Made by a program: the position numbers and the translations under genes. The notes beneath the pieces are model-generated. The model was not told where the DNA came from, did not search any database, and saw only the letters and a list, made by a program, of their open reading frames with translations. From assembly GCF_002871005.1 (NCBI RefSeq), contig NZ_PHSN01000006.1:186001-250000 (forward strand): DNA of 64,000 bases. Reading direction: 5' to 3'. Within the stretch, counting starts at the first letter, position 1, and each line of letters begins with the position of its first letter. This stretch comes from Acidimangrovimonas sediminis. Lineage in GTDB: Bacteria; Pseudomonadota; Alphaproteobacteria; Rhodobacterales; Rhodobacteraceae. Of this stretch, positions 34,545 to 43,196 are shown one piece after another.

Positions 34545-36569
34545 ATGCTGACACCGGAAAGCTACCAGGCCGGGCGCTGGATCGGACCGGGGGCGGGGGC
34601 GCAGATCCTGCGCAGCCCGGTGACCGGGGAAGAGATCGCGCGCACCGGGTCGGAGATCGAGCCCCAGGCGATGCTGGACCATGCCCGCGACACCGGCGGG
34701 CCCGCGCTGCGCGCCATGGGGTTCCACGACCGGGCGCGGATGCTCAAGGCGCTGGCCCAGCACCTCGACGCGCGGAAGGAAGAGCTTTACGCCCTGAACC
34801 CGCTGACCGGCGCGACGCGGCGCGACGGCTGGGTCGACATCGACGGCGGGATCATGACCGTCTTCGCCTTCGCCTCGAAGGGGCGGCGCGAGATGCCGGA
34901 CGGGCAGGTCTATCTCGACGGCGGGACCGAGGCGCTGTCGCGGAACGGCACCTTCGTGGGCCAGCACATGGCGGTGCCGCTGCGGGGGGTGGGTGTGCAC
35001 ATCAACGCCTTCAATTTCCCGGTCTGGGGGATGCTGGAAAAGCTAGCCCCCTGTCTGTTGGCCGGGGTGCCCGCGATCGTAAAGCCCGCCACCCAGACCA
35101 GCTATCTGACCGAGGCGGCGTTCCGGATGATCGTCGACAGCGGCATCCTGCCAGAGGGCGCGGTGCAGCTGATCGTCGGGCGGACGGGCGACCTGCTCGA
35201 CAGGCTCGGCGCGCAGGACGTGGTGAGCTTCACGGGCTCGGCCGACACCGCGTTGATGCTGCGCCAGAATCCGGCGCTTGCGCGCAACTCCACCCGCTTC
35301 ATCGCCGAACAGGACAGCCTGAACGCGGCGATCCTCGGCCCTGATGCTGGACCGGACAGCGAGGAGTTCAAGCTGTTCGTGAAGGAGGCGGTGACGGAGA
35401 TGACCACGAAGGCGGGGCAGAAATGCACCGCCATGCGCCGCCTGATCGTGCCCGCCGACCTGATCGACCCGGTGGCCGAGGCGCTGACCGGAGCGCTGGC
35501 CAAGGTCACCGTGGGCAACCCCGAGGACCGCGCCGTGCGCCTGGGCGCGTTGGCGTCGCTGTCGCAAAAGGCCGACGTCCTGGAAAAGGCCGCCGCCATC
35601 GAAACCGAGGCGCGCCGGATCTTCGGTGATCCCGACGCCTTCGCGATCCACGATGCCGACCCGGCGCAGGCGTTCCTGCCGCCGATGCTGTACCTTTGCG
35701 ACGACCCCGACGCCGCCCGCGCGGTGCATTCGGTGGAGGCCTTCGGCCCGGTCGCCACGCTGATGCCCTATCGCGACGCGCCCCATGCGGCGGCGTTGGC
35801 GAACCGCGGTGGCGGCAGTCTTGTCGCCTCGCTCTTCACCAATGACCCGCAGGTCGCGCGCACCGTCGCGCTGGAGGCCGCGGCCTGGCACGGCCGTCTC
35901 TACATAAACGACCGCACATCGGCGGCCGAGGCGACCGGCCATGGTTCCCCCCTGCCGCACATGATCCACGGCGGCCCCGGCCGCGCGGGCGGAGGAGAGG
36001 AGATGGGCGGTATCCGGGGCGTCCTGCATTACATGCAGCGGACGGCGGTTCAGGGCAGCCCGCGGATGATCTCGGCCCTCACCGGGCAGTGGACTGCGGG
36101 CGCGCCCGAGGTGACGGGCCCGGAACATCCCTTCCGCCGCAGCTTCGACGACCTCGAGATCGGCGAAACGCTGCGGTCCGACCCGCGCCAGGTCACCCTC
36201 GACGACATCGAGCATTTCGCGCATTTCACCGGCGACACCTTCTACGCCCACATGGACCAGGCCGCGGCCGAGGCGAACCCGTTCTTCCCGGGCCGTGTGG
36301 CGCATGGCTACCTTCTGCTCAGCTTCGCGGCGGGGCTTTTCGTGCAGCCGGATCCGGGGCCGGTGCTGGCCAATACCGGGCTGAATGCCCTGGCCTTCAT
36401 GAAACCGGTCAGCCCGGGCGACAGCGTTCATGTCCGCCTGACCTGCGCGCGCAAGACCCGGCGGACCGACACCTATGGCGAGGTCGCCTGGGCCGTGAGC
36501 CTCTACAACCAGGACGACGAGAAGGTCGCGGACTACGAGCTTTTGACGATGGTGGCCTATCGCGGCTAA
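34545..36569 (+). CDS. paaZ: bifunctional oxepin-CoA hydrolase / 3-oxo-5,6-dehydrosuberyl-CoA semialdehyde dehydrogenase
   Basis: Opens the oxepin ring in phenylacetate catabolism and oxidises the resulting aldehyde. 674 residues: an aldehyde dehydrogenase domain (1-~510) with NFP and KPATQTS (180-186), catalytic E255 and C294 in GQKCTAM, matching E256/C295 of the E. coli enzyme, and a C-terminal MaoC-like hydratase (about 525-674) with [12 protein letters not shown] and [18 protein letters not shown] precedes the ATG at 34545; a longer frame upstream crosses antisense paaI. Followed 10 bp later by paaX. Confidence 0.96.
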   Translation: MLTPESYQAGRWIGPGAGAQILRSPVTGEEIARTGSEIEPQAMLDHARDTGGPALRAMGFHDRARMLKALAQHLDARKEELYALNPLTGATRRDGWVDIDGGIMTVFAFASKGRREMPDGQVYLDGGTEALSRNGTFVGQHMAVPLRGVGVHINAFNFPVWGMLEKLAPCLLAGVPAIVKPATQTSYLTEAAFRMIVDSGILPEGAVQLIVGRTGDLLDRLGAQDVVSFTGSADTALMLRQNPALARNSTRFIAEQDSLNAAILGPDAGPDSEEFKLFVKEAVTEMTTKAGQKCTAMRRLIVPADLIDPVAEALTGALAKVTVGNPEDRAVRLGALASLSQKADVLEKAAAIETEARRIFGDPDAFAIHDADPAQAFLPPMLYLCDDPDAARAVHSVEAFGPVATLMPYRDAPHAAALANRGGGSLVASLFTNDPQVARTVALEAAAWHGRLYINDRTSAAEATGHGSPLPHMIHGGPGRAGGGEEMGGIRGVLHYMQRTAVQGSPRMISALTGQWTAGAPEVTGPEHPFRRSFDDLEIGETLRSDPRQVTLDDIEHFAHFTGDTFYAHMDQAAAEANPFFPGRVAHGYLLLSFAAGLFVQPDPGPVLANTGLNALAFMKPVSPGDSVHVRLTCARKTRRTDTYGEVAWAVSLYNQDDEKVADYELLTMVAYRG

Positions 36570-36579
36570 ACGGATCTTC

Positions 36580-37383
36580 ATGGATCCGCTTGCGCCCCTC
36601 CTCGCCTCGCTCTCCGCTGACGGACGTCTGCGCGTCTGGTCGCTTGTGATCACCGTCTTCGGCGATGCCGTCCGGCCGCGCGGCGGGCGCGTCGCGGCGG
36701 CGCGCCTGCAACGGTTGATGGAACGGCTGGGGGTGGAGGCGGGCGCGCTGCGCACCGCGTTGTCGCGGCTGGCGTCGGACGGCTGGGTTGAACGCGACCG
36801 CGAGGGGCGCAACAGCTTCTACCGGTTGAGTGTGCGGGGCCTTGGCGAATTCGCCCCGGCCTCGGGCCGGATCTACGCGCCGGCGCGGCCCGATACCGGG
36901 GGCGACTGGACACTGGCGCTGGGGGGCGATCCGCCCGGGGGCGCGGTGGTGCTGGGCCCGGGGCTCTGGCTGGTGCAGACACCGCGGGGGGCGGCGGGCG
37001 CGGATGCGGCCCTCTCGGTCACGGGGCGGCTGCTGGCCGATCCTGCGGCGCTCTCGGATCGCCTGCCGACACCGGACCATCGCGAGGCGCTATCGCGGCT
37101 GATGTCGGACCTGGGCGCGCTCCGGTCCCCGCCCTCCGCCCCGCTCGACGCGATGGCCGCGCGGGTGCTGTTGATCCACCGCTGGCGCCGGATCGTGCTG
37201 CGCCACCCGGATCTGCCCGATGCGCTGCTGCCGCCCGAGTTGCGTGGCGCGCGGGCCCGGGTCGCGGCCGCCTATGCCGCGCTGCTGCCGCTTTCGGAAA
37301 GCTGGCTGGACCACGACGACGCGGCCTTTCCGGCGATGCCGCCGGCCAACGGCACGATGGCGCAGCGCTTTCAGGGCCCCTGA
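36580..37383 (+). CDS. paaX: PaaX-family transcriptional regulator
   Basis: 267 residues. SLVITVFGDAVRPRGGRV (24-41) is the PaaX signature, followed by a winged-helix pattern ALRTALSRLASDGWVERDREGRNSFYRLS. In E. coli and Pseudomonas PaaX represses paa genes and is released by phenylacetyl-CoA. Shorter than E. coli PaaX (about 316), mainly in the middle region, and more alanine/proline-rich. Co-transcribed with paaZ (10 bp gap). The window thus has two paa regulators. Confidence 0.88.
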   Translation: MDPLAPLLASLSADGRLRVWSLVITVFGDAVRPRGGRVAAARLQRLMERLGVEAGALRTALSRLASDGWVERDREGRNSFYRLSVRGLGEFAPASGRIYAPARPDTGGDWTLALGGDPPGGAVVLGPGLWLVQTPRGAAGADAALSVTGRLLADPAALSDRLPTPDHREALSRLMSDLGALRSPPSAPLDAMAARVLLIHRWRRIVLRHPDLPDALLPPELRGARARVAAAYAALLPLSESWLDHDDAAFPAMPPANGTMAQRFQGP

Positions 37384-37385
37384 AC

Positions 37386-37426
37386 GAACGAAGCCCCCGC
37401 CTTGGCTGGCGGGGGCACCCTCGTTC
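37386..37426 (+). terminator. hairpin terminator after paaX
   Basis: GCCCCCGCC (37393-37401) pairs with GGCGGGGGC (37408-37416) around TTGGCT; an outer GAACGA/TCGTTC pair (37386-37391, 37421-37426) extends it. It starts 3 bp after the paaX stop. No clear T-run. Confidence 0.7.
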
Positions 37427-37620
37427 CGCGAAAGTCCCCGGTGCTGCAGATTGGATGGGGGCTGTTGAATGCGGCACCGGGTAGCGTCTTTCGCTGTAAT
37501 GCCTGTATCGCCGGCAATCGCGGCGCCATCACGCAAGGTTGCCGCCCTTTCCGGGGTCATTTTCGGGCCGAATTCGGGCCATGCTTGATTTAGCGGTGCC
37601 ACCGCGCCAGATTGAGAGGC

Positions 37621-37968
37621 ATGAACGCGCAGCCGCCGACCCAATTCCCCGCAGCCCGCGCCCTGCCCGAGCAGGTCAGCTTTGACCGCCGCGAACTCGG
37701 CGCCATCCTCGGTCTCTACGGGCGCATGGTCGCCGCGGGAGAGTGGCGCGACTACGGCATTTCCTGCCTGCGCGAGGTCGCGGTCTTCTCCGTCTTCCGC
37801 CGCACCGCCGAGCATCCGCTCTACCGGATCGAAAAGCGCCCCAAGCTGCGCGGGCGCCAGGGGATGTATTCCGTGGTCGGCCTCGATGGCCAGATCCTGC
37901 GCCGCGGCCACGATCTGCCGACCGTGCTGCGCGTCCTCGAACGCAAGCTGATCCGCCCGGTCGACTGA
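37621..37968 (+). CDS. DUF2794 family protein
   Basis: 115-residue cytoplasmic protein of the alphaproteobacterial DUF2794 family; function unknown. Conserved-looking blocks are VSFDRRELGAILGLYGRMVA, EWRDYGISCLREVAVFSVFRR and LYRIEKRPKLRGRQGMYSVV. The ATG at 37621 follows GAGAGG closely; an in-frame TTG three codons earlier is less likely. The 237 bp upstream hold the paaX terminator and no other feature I could identify. A hairpin element follows. Confidence 0.85.
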   Translation: MNAQPPTQFPAARALPEQVSFDRRELGAILGLYGRMVAAGEWRDYGISCLREVAVFSVFRRTAEHPLYRIEKRPKLRGRQGMYSVVGLDGQILRRGHDLPTVLRVLERKLIRPVD

Positions 37969-38007
37969 CCGCACCCTTTCGCGGCGATCCTTGCCGTCAT
38001 TTTGGCG

Positions 38008-38080
38008 AAAATACTCCACGGGGGTGCGGCGGTGTGAAACCCCTTCGAATGTGGCGGGTGCGGGGGTGTGAAACCCCCGC
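38008..38080 (+). repeat. dispersed hairpin element, copy D, with internal direct repeat
   Basis: AAAATACTCCACGGGGGTGCGG begins a related element between convergent genes. Inside, GGTGCGGCGGTGTGAAACCCC-type sequence recurs 34 bp later as GGTGCGGGGGTGTGAAACCCC (from about 38023 and 38057). The second copy forms the hairpin GCGGGGGT-GTGAA-ACCCCCGC (38060-38080). More diverged than copies A-C. Confidence 0.6.
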
Positions 38081-38109
38081 CCGCGTCCCCGTCTGCAAGG
38101 GGCGCTGCC

Positions 38110-38946
38110 TCAGCCCAACTCGACCCGCTTGACCGAGGTCACCTCGCCCTCGCCGGCCTTGCGGATCCGCTCCCTCGCGGCGTCGAGGCCTTCGTAGACC
38201 ACTGCCATCGGGTGCGCGCTGGCATGCAGGATGCGGTCGGGGCCGGAGACCAGCGCGACGTGTCCCTTCCAGAACACCAGGTCGCCGCGCGCCGGGGTCT
38301 CGCCCTCCGTCAGCGGGCGGCCCAGGCCCTTTTCCTGCAGGTCGCTGTCGGCCGGGCAGGGCTGTCCGCAGGCGAGAAAGGCCGCCTGGACGAGGCCCGA
38401 ACAATCTATCCCGGTATAGGAATCGCCGCCCCAGAGGTAAGGCGTTCCAAGGAACCGTTCGGCCACCGCGACCGGGTCATCCTCCCACGCGCCAAGTGCC
38501 GTCAGGTGCCGGACGGGGACAAAGGCCCCCTCGGCTGTTTCGGCGAACCGGCCCTGCTCACCTGTGATCGTCAACCGCGCGCCCAGCGACAGAAGGCCGA
38601 TCTCCCGGTGCTTGATCGAGGGTTCGGGATAGAGATGGGTCGCCGGCGCACTGACCCAATGGGTCGCGGCGGCATCGGGGCACAGCGTTTCCTCGCGGAC
38701 GTAGCCGACGTAGCGGTCGCGCTCCGCCTGGATGAAGGCAAAGCCCTCCGCCGTCTCGAGCACAAGCACCCGGGCGCCCATCAGGATCTGGCGGTCGCGC
38801 GGGCCGTGGGGCCGGGTCAGGATGTCGGCGACGGGCACCGCGATCCGGCGCCAGGTGCCGCCGACAAAGTTCTGCGCCGCCACCAACCCCTGGAGCGACA
38901 CATGGGCCACGCGGCCGTTCGAGGGGGTGAGGCGGCGATCGCGCAT
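38110..38946 (-). CDS. NlpC/P60 family cysteine hydrolase
   Basis: 278 residues. The C-terminal NlpC/P60 domain (about 155-270) has C182 in GIDCSGLVQ, H229 in GHVALVSG and H241 in LHASAHP as a likely catalytic triad, for cleaving cell-wall peptides containing gamma-D-Glu. The N-terminal ~150 residues contain two SH3-like stretches (PVADILTRPHGP, ATHLYPEPS). No signal peptide is visible, suggesting it works on recycled muropeptides in the cytoplasm, as do related enzymes beside M17 peptidases. Starts 1 bp after the aminopeptidase stop; start at MRDRRLTPS. Confidence 0.9.
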   Translation of the reverse strand: MRDRRLTPSNGRVAHVSLQGLVAAQNFVGGTWRRIAVPVADILTRPHGPRDRQILMGARVLVLETAEGFAFIQAERDRYVGYVREETLCPDAAATHWVSAPATHLYPEPSIKHREIGLLSLGARLTITGEQGRFAETAEGAFVPVRHLTALGAWEDDPVAVAERFLGTPYLWGGDSYTGIDCSGLVQAAFLACGQPCPADSDLQEKGLGRPLTEGETPARGDLVFWKGHVALVSGPDRILHASAHPMAVVYEGLDAARERIRKAGEGEVTSVKRVELG

Positions 38947-38947
38947 G

Positions 38948-40330
38948 TCAGATCTCCAGCATCCGGGGCAGGGCCTGAAGGATCGCCCGCGCGCCCTGGC
39001 CGACGCCTCCCTTGGGCCGGCCCGGCGCGGGCTTCGGCTGGTGGCCGTAGATGTCGAAATGGACGTAGCGCGCGCCCTCGGCAAAGCGGCGCAGGAACAG
39101 CGCCGCGGTGATCGAACCGGCCATGCCCCCGGACGGCGCGTTATCGAGATCGGCGATGCCCGGCTCGATCATCTCCTCGTAGGGGTCCCAGAACGGCATG
39201 CGCCAGAGCGGGTCGCGCACCGTCAGGCCGGCGGAGTGCAGCGTCTCTGCGTCCGCGTCGGACACGCTGTAGAACGGGGCGAGATCGGGGCCCACGGCCA
39301 CCCGGGCCGCGCCGGTAAGTGTCGCCATGGAAATCAGCAGGTCGGGCATTTCCTCGCAGGCCAGCGCCAGCGCATCGGCCAGCACCAGCCGTCCCTCGGC
39401 GTCGGTGTTGTTGACCTCGACCGTCAGGCCCTTGCGGCTTGTCAGGATGTCTCCGGGGCGGAAGGCATCGCCCGACACCGCGTTTTCGACCGCCGGGATC
39501 AGCACCCGCAGGCGCAGCGGCAGGCCGAGCGCCATGATCATGTGGGCCAGCCCCAGCACCGTGGCCGCCCCGCCCATGTCCTTCTTCATCAGGCCCATCG
39601 AGGAGGCAGGCTTCAGGTCCAGCCCGCCGGTATCGAAACACACCCCCTTGCCGACCAGCGTCAGCAGCGGTCCTGCGTCGCCCCAGGTGATCTCCACCAG
39701 CCTCGGCGCCCGCGGCGAGGCGCGGCCGACGGCGTGGATCATCGGGAAGCCGTGGTCGAGCAGGTCATCGCCGATCACCGCATTGAAGGCGGCGCCGTGG
39801 CTTTCGGCCAGGGCCTTCGCCGCCACCTCAAGCTCGTCGGGGCCCATGTCGGAGGCCGGGGTGTTGATCAGATCGCGGGTCAGCGCCTCGCCCGCGGCGA
39901 TCGCCTCGACCCTCCGCGCGTCGACCCCGGCCGGGGCGCGAAGCTGCGCGGCCGCGCGCGCCGCCTTGCGGTAGCGGTCGAAGCGGTAGCCCGCCAGCAA
40001 CCAGCCAAGGGCCGCCTCCTCCGCCGCCTCCGGCTCCAGCGGGGTCGCGATTTCCCACACGCCTTCGGGCAGTGCGTCGGCGGCGCGGGCAAGGGTGAAG
40101 CGCTGGCGCCGCCGGGCACTGTCACCGTCGGCGCCGATCACCGCACCGGCAAGGCCACCGCTGCCATCGGGAAGCAGCGCGATCCTGCCCGGGGCCGCGT
40201 CGTAGGCGGTGGCCTTGATCCAGTCCGCCACGGCCGCCGGCTGGTCCAGCAGCCAGGCGGCGAGACCATCCTTCGGCACGATGTGCAAGGGCAGGGCGGG
40301 GGCCTCCTGTGGGGCGAAGGTCAGCGGCAT
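38948..40330 (-). CDS. leucyl aminopeptidase family protein (M17)
   Basis: 460-residue di-metal aminopeptidase. The signature NTDAEGRLVLADAL begins at 308, with metal/catalytic residues K228, D233, D251, D310, E312 and R314 all present in the expected blocks (VGKGVCFDTGG, KKDMGGAA). The N-terminal domain is variable. It precedes the NlpC/P60 hydrolase by 1 bp; the pair likely digests cell-wall-derived or other peptides in sequence. Confidence 0.92.
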   Translation of the reverse strand: MPLTFAPQEAPALPLHIVPKDGLAAWLLDQPAAVADWIKATAYDAAPGRIALLPDGSGGLAGAVIGADGDSARRRQRFTLARAADALPEGVWEIATPLEPEAAEEAALGWLLAGYRFDRYRKAARAAAQLRAPAGVDARRVEAIAAGEALTRDLINTPASDMGPDELEVAAKALAESHGAAFNAVIGDDLLDHGFPMIHAVGRASPRAPRLVEITWGDAGPLLTLVGKGVCFDTGGLDLKPASSMGLMKKDMGGAATVLGLAHMIMALGLPLRLRVLIPAVENAVSGDAFRPGDILTSRKGLTVEVNNTDAEGRLVLADALALACEEMPDLLISMATLTGAARVAVGPDLAPFYSVSDADAETLHSAGLTVRDPLWRMPFWDPYEEMIEPGIADLDNAPSGGMAGSITAALFLRRFAEGARYVHFDIYGHQPKPAPGRPKGGVGQGARAILQALPRMLEI

Positions 40331-40416
40331 GGTCTGGCTCCTTTCGGGGGCGTCCGGATTGCAACGCGCCGCAGCCTAGTCACTTCGCAGGGGCCTGCAA
40401 GAGGCCTCCGGCCTGC

Positions 40417-40800
40417 CTAACCGGAGAGATCCTGCGCCTCCCACTCCGCCTGGAGGGAGCTTTCCCCCAGCCGGAGACAACGTGCCCAAGTGGCCGCGAG
40501 GGCCGTGGAATCGCCACGTTCGAGACTGATCGAGACGCCTTCGGTCGCTGCGGCGAGGCTGGGCATGCCCACCTGTCCGGCCATGAACCTGAGGCGCCGC
40601 AGCTCTCGGGCAAATGCCCTCAGATCGCCGCTCACATAATGGCGAACCATCGCCGCGAGGATCAGGGCAAGTTCCCCCACCGCGCGCGTCATCAGGTTCT
40701 CGGCCTCGACCACGCCGTGTTCGGCGCTGAGCTCTGCCAGCCGCGCCGCATCCAGATATGCCCTCTCGTCGATCCGCAGCACGGAAACTCCACTTTCCAT
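40417..40800 (-). CDS. small helical protein, Hpt-like but without phospho-histidine
   Basis: 127 residues, almost all helix. The segment ELRRLRFMAGQVGMPSLAAATEGVSISLERGD resembles the Hpt phosphotransfer helix pair, but the usual His-x-x-Lys-Gly position reads RFMAG, so no phosphorylation site is visible. N-terminal part LRIDERAYLDAARLAELSAEHG fits a Hpt-type first helix. Function unknown; it could be a degenerate phosphotransfer or partner-binding domain. GAGGTAGGG lies upstream of the ATG. Divergent from the carbonic anhydrase. Confidence 0.65.
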   Translation of the reverse strand: MESGVSVLRIDERAYLDAARLAELSAEHGVVEAENLMTRAVGELALILAAMVRHYVSGDLRAFARELRRLRFMAGQVGMPSLAAATEGVSISLERGDSTALAATWARCLRLGESSLQAEWEAQDLSG

Positions 40801-40956
40801 GACCCTACCTCATCCCAAAGTCTCACCCGGAGACGAGAATGACCGCTGGGACTGAAGAAAAGGTTGAACCGGACGCGGGAATCCGCTCGAAATCTCGGGC
40901 GGGCAGGCCTAAAGCAGGTTCGCGACAGCACAGGACCCCGCGCGAAGGAGACCCCG

Positions 40957-41607
40957 ATGCACCATGCCAAGCCGCTGCCCGGCTATCTTGTCCAGCGTTA
41001 CCACGGCTGGAAGGCGACCGCATATCCCGAGAACAAGGCCTGGTACAAGCGTCTGGCCAACGAAGGGCAGCATCCGCGCGCCTTCGTCATCGCCTGCTGC
41101 GACAGCCGGGTGCACGTGACCACGATCTTCGGGGCCGACCAGGGCGAGTTCTTCATCCACCGCAACATCGCGAACCTGGTGCCGCCTCACAAACCCGATG
41201 GCGACCTGCACGGTACCTCTGCGGCGCTGGATTACGCCGTGAACGCGCTGAAGGTGGCGCATATCGTGGTGATGGGGCATTCCAACTGCGGCGGCGTGAA
41301 GGGCTGCTTCGACATGTGTTCGGGGCATGCCCCGGCGATGGAAGCCAAGGAAAGCTATGTCGGGCGCTGGATGGACCTGTTGCGCCCGGGTTTCGACAGG
41401 ACCGCGGAGATCGAGGATCCGGCGGCCCGGACCAGCGCGATGGAGCGCGAGGCGGTTCTGGTCAGCCTCGAGAACCTGATGACCTTCCCCTTCGTGAGGG
41501 AGGCGGTCGAGAGCGAGGTGATGACGCTGCACGGGCTGTGGAACGACATCGGTGAAGGCACGCTGGAGCAATACGACCCGGCGGTGAAAGCTTTCGTTCG
41601 GGTCTAG
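40957..41607 (+). CDS. beta-class carbonic anhydrase
   Basis: 216-residue zinc enzyme hydrating CO2. Zinc ligands C47 (CCDSR), H108 and C111 (GHSNCGG) and the dyad D49/R51 are in place. GAAGGAG ends six bases before the ATG at 40957; an upstream in-frame ATG would add 31 unrelated residues. It is not next to bicarbonate-using or transporter genes. Its TAG stop overlaps the stop of the convergent gene. Confidence 0.93.
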   Translation: MHHAKPLPGYLVQRYHGWKATAYPENKAWYKRLANEGQHPRAFVIACCDSRVHVTTIFGADQGEFFIHRNIANLVPPHKPDGDLHGTSAALDYAVNALKVAHIVVMGHSNCGGVKGCFDMCSGHAPAMEAKESYVGRWMDLLRPGFDRTAEIEDPAARTSAMEREAVLVSLENLMTFPFVREAVESEVMTLHGLWNDIGEGTLEQYDPAVKAFVRV

Positions 41608-42125
41608 CAGGGTTCGATCAGGTCGAAATCATCGTCGGGGTCGTCCTCGGGGCCGCCATCAATGTCGGTGCAGCCATGGGCGCGCGGCGGCTCGCCCATG
41701 GCGATGGCGGCAAGCCGCGTCTGCGGGTGGCCCGGCATCGGGGCGCCGAACCGTCGCACCAGCGGCAGGTAGCCGGGCCCGACGAGGGACGCCTTTGCAA
41801 GCTCGCGCCCGTCGGCAGCACTCCGCACGACCAGGCCGCCGCCCTTGGGCGCGATGTCGAGGCCGCGGTCGCGGAGCGCGCACCGGTATCCTTGCCAATC
41901 GGTCGAATTTTCGAGGGCCTCGGCGACGAGACGGCGAAGACGATCGAGGAGCGCCTCGTCAGGCGCTTCGCTTCTCCTCGTCCGTCGGCGGGTCCGGCGC
42001 CTGATCTCCAGCCGAAGGAGATTGCGCAGGGCGGTGTCGGGCGTCTCCGACGCCGCGGAGCACAGCGCCCGGAATTCCGCCCAGGCAGCGGCATCGACAT
42101 GAAAAGAGGCCACGATCCGGTCCAT
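41604..42125 (-). CDS. small protein with RHH-like N-terminus and relaxase-like C-terminal segment
   Basis: 173 residues, not firmly recognised. Residues 1-50 (MDRIVASFHVDAAAWAEFR, then an Arg-rich helix) resemble a ribbon-helix-helix or mobilisation-protein N-terminus. Residues ~65-135 (TDWQGYRCALRDRGLDIAPK, GGGLVVRS, LVGPGYLPLVRRFGAP) resemble the segment after the catalytic domain in plasmid relaxases, but no catalytic Tyr or HUH motif is present. The C-terminus is acidic (PEDDPDDDFD). The ATG lies in the loop of the asd terminator hairpin and has no good ribosome site; an in-frame GTG (42113) is an alternative. Shares three bases with the convergent carbonic anhydrase stop. Confidence 0.62.
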   Translation of the reverse strand: MDRIVASFHVDAAAWAEFRALCSAASETPDTALRNLLRLEIRRRTRRRTRRSEAPDEALLDRLRRLVAEALENSTDWQGYRCALRDRGLDIAPKGGGLVVRSAADGRELAKASLVGPGYLPLVRRFGAPMPGHPQTRLAAIAMGEPPRAHGCTDIDGGPEDDPDDDFDLIEPC

Positions 42126-42140
42126 CCCCGGATCGTGGCC
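42101..42140 (-). terminator. strong rho-independent terminator of asd, overlapping the next gene's start
   Basis: A perfect 13-bp inverted repeat, GGCCACGATCCGG (42108-42120) and CCGGATCGTGGCC (42128-42140), with a 7-base loop; in the leftward transcript it is followed at once by UCUUUUC. It lies 33 bp after the asd stop. The ATG of the 173-residue gene (42125-42123) is in the loop. Confidence 0.85.
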
Positions 42141-42173
42141 TTCAATGGTTAAGCCTGGATTAAGGGCCCCGGC

Positions 42174-43196
42174 TCAGCCCTTCTTGAGGCAGCGCTTGCC
42201 CAGCGTCTCGGCGATCTGCACAGCGTTCAGGGCCGCGCCCTTGCGCAGGTTGTCCGACACGCACCACAGGTTCAGCCCGTTCTCGATCGTCGAATCCTGC
42301 CGGATCCGGCTGATGAAGGTCGCGAAGTCGCCCACGCATTCGACCGGGGTGATGTAGCCGCCGTCCTCGCGCTTGTCGACGACCATGATCCCGGGCGCCT
42401 CGCGCAGGATGTCGCGCGCCTCGTCCTCGTCGAGGAATTCCTCGAACTCCAGATTGATGGCCTCGGCGTGGCCCACGAAGACAGGCACGCGCACGCAGGT
42501 CGCCGTCACCTTGATCTTGGTGTCGACGATCTTCTTTGTCTCGGCGACCATCTTCCATTCCTCCTTGGTCGAGCCGTCTTCCATGAAGACGTCGATGTGG
42601 GGAATGACGTTGAAGGCGATCTGCTTGGTGAACTTCTTCGGCTCGACCTCTTCGGTCGGGTTGTAGACGGCCTTGGTCTGATTCCAGAGCTCGTCCATCG
42701 CATCCTTGCCGCCGCCGGAGACCGACTGGTAGGTCGACACCACCACGCGCTTGATCTTCGCGCGGTCGTGCAGCGGTTTCAGCGCCACCACCATCTGCGC
42801 GGTGGAGCAGTTGGGATTCGCGATGATGTTTTTCTTGGCATAGCCCTCGACCGCCTCGGGGTTCACCTCGGGCACCACCAGCGGCACGTCCGGGTCGTAG
42901 CGGTAGAGCGACGAGTTGTCGATCACCACGCAGCCCGCCTTGGCGGCCTTCGGTGCGTATTCCTTGGTCGGGCCCGACCCCACGGCGAACAGCGCGATGT
43001 CCCAGCCGGTGAAGTCGAACGTGTCCAGATCCTGCGTCTTCAGGGTCTTGTCGCCAAAGCTCACCTCGGTGCCGAGCGAACGGCGCGAGGCCAGCACGGC
43101 GATCTCGTCGACCGGGAATTCGCGCTCGGCGAGGATGTTCAGCATTTCGCGGCCCACGTTCCCCGTGGCCCCCGCGACGACGACCTTGTAGCCCAT
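42174..43196 (-). CDS. asd: aspartate-semialdehyde dehydrogenase
   Basis: NADPH-dependent enzyme at the branch to lysine, threonine, methionine and diaminopimelate. 340 residues. GATGNVG (9-15) binds NADP, C130 in ANPNCSTAQM is the nucleophile, and the histidine in PVFVGHAEA fits the acid/base residue. GAGGAGG-like AGGAGG lies upstream of the ATG at 43196 (an upstream ATG five codons earlier is less well placed). Monocistronic, ending in a strong terminator. Confidence 0.96.
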   Translation of the reverse strand: MGYKVVVAGATGNVGREMLNILAEREFPVDEIAVLASRRSLGTEVSFGDKTLKTQDLDTFDFTGWDIALFAVGSGPTKEYAPKAAKAGCVVIDNSSLYRYDPDVPLVVPEVNPEAVEGYAKKNIIANPNCSTAQMVVALKPLHDRAKIKRVVVSTYQSVSGGGKDAMDELWNQTKAVYNPTEEVEPKKFTKQIAFNVIPHIDVFMEDGSTKEEWKMVAETKKIVDTKIKVTATCVRVPVFVGHAEAINLEFEEFLDEDEARDILREAPGIMVVDKREDGGYITPVECVGDFATFISRIRQDSTIENGLNLWCVSDNLRKGAALNAVQIAETLGKRCLKKG

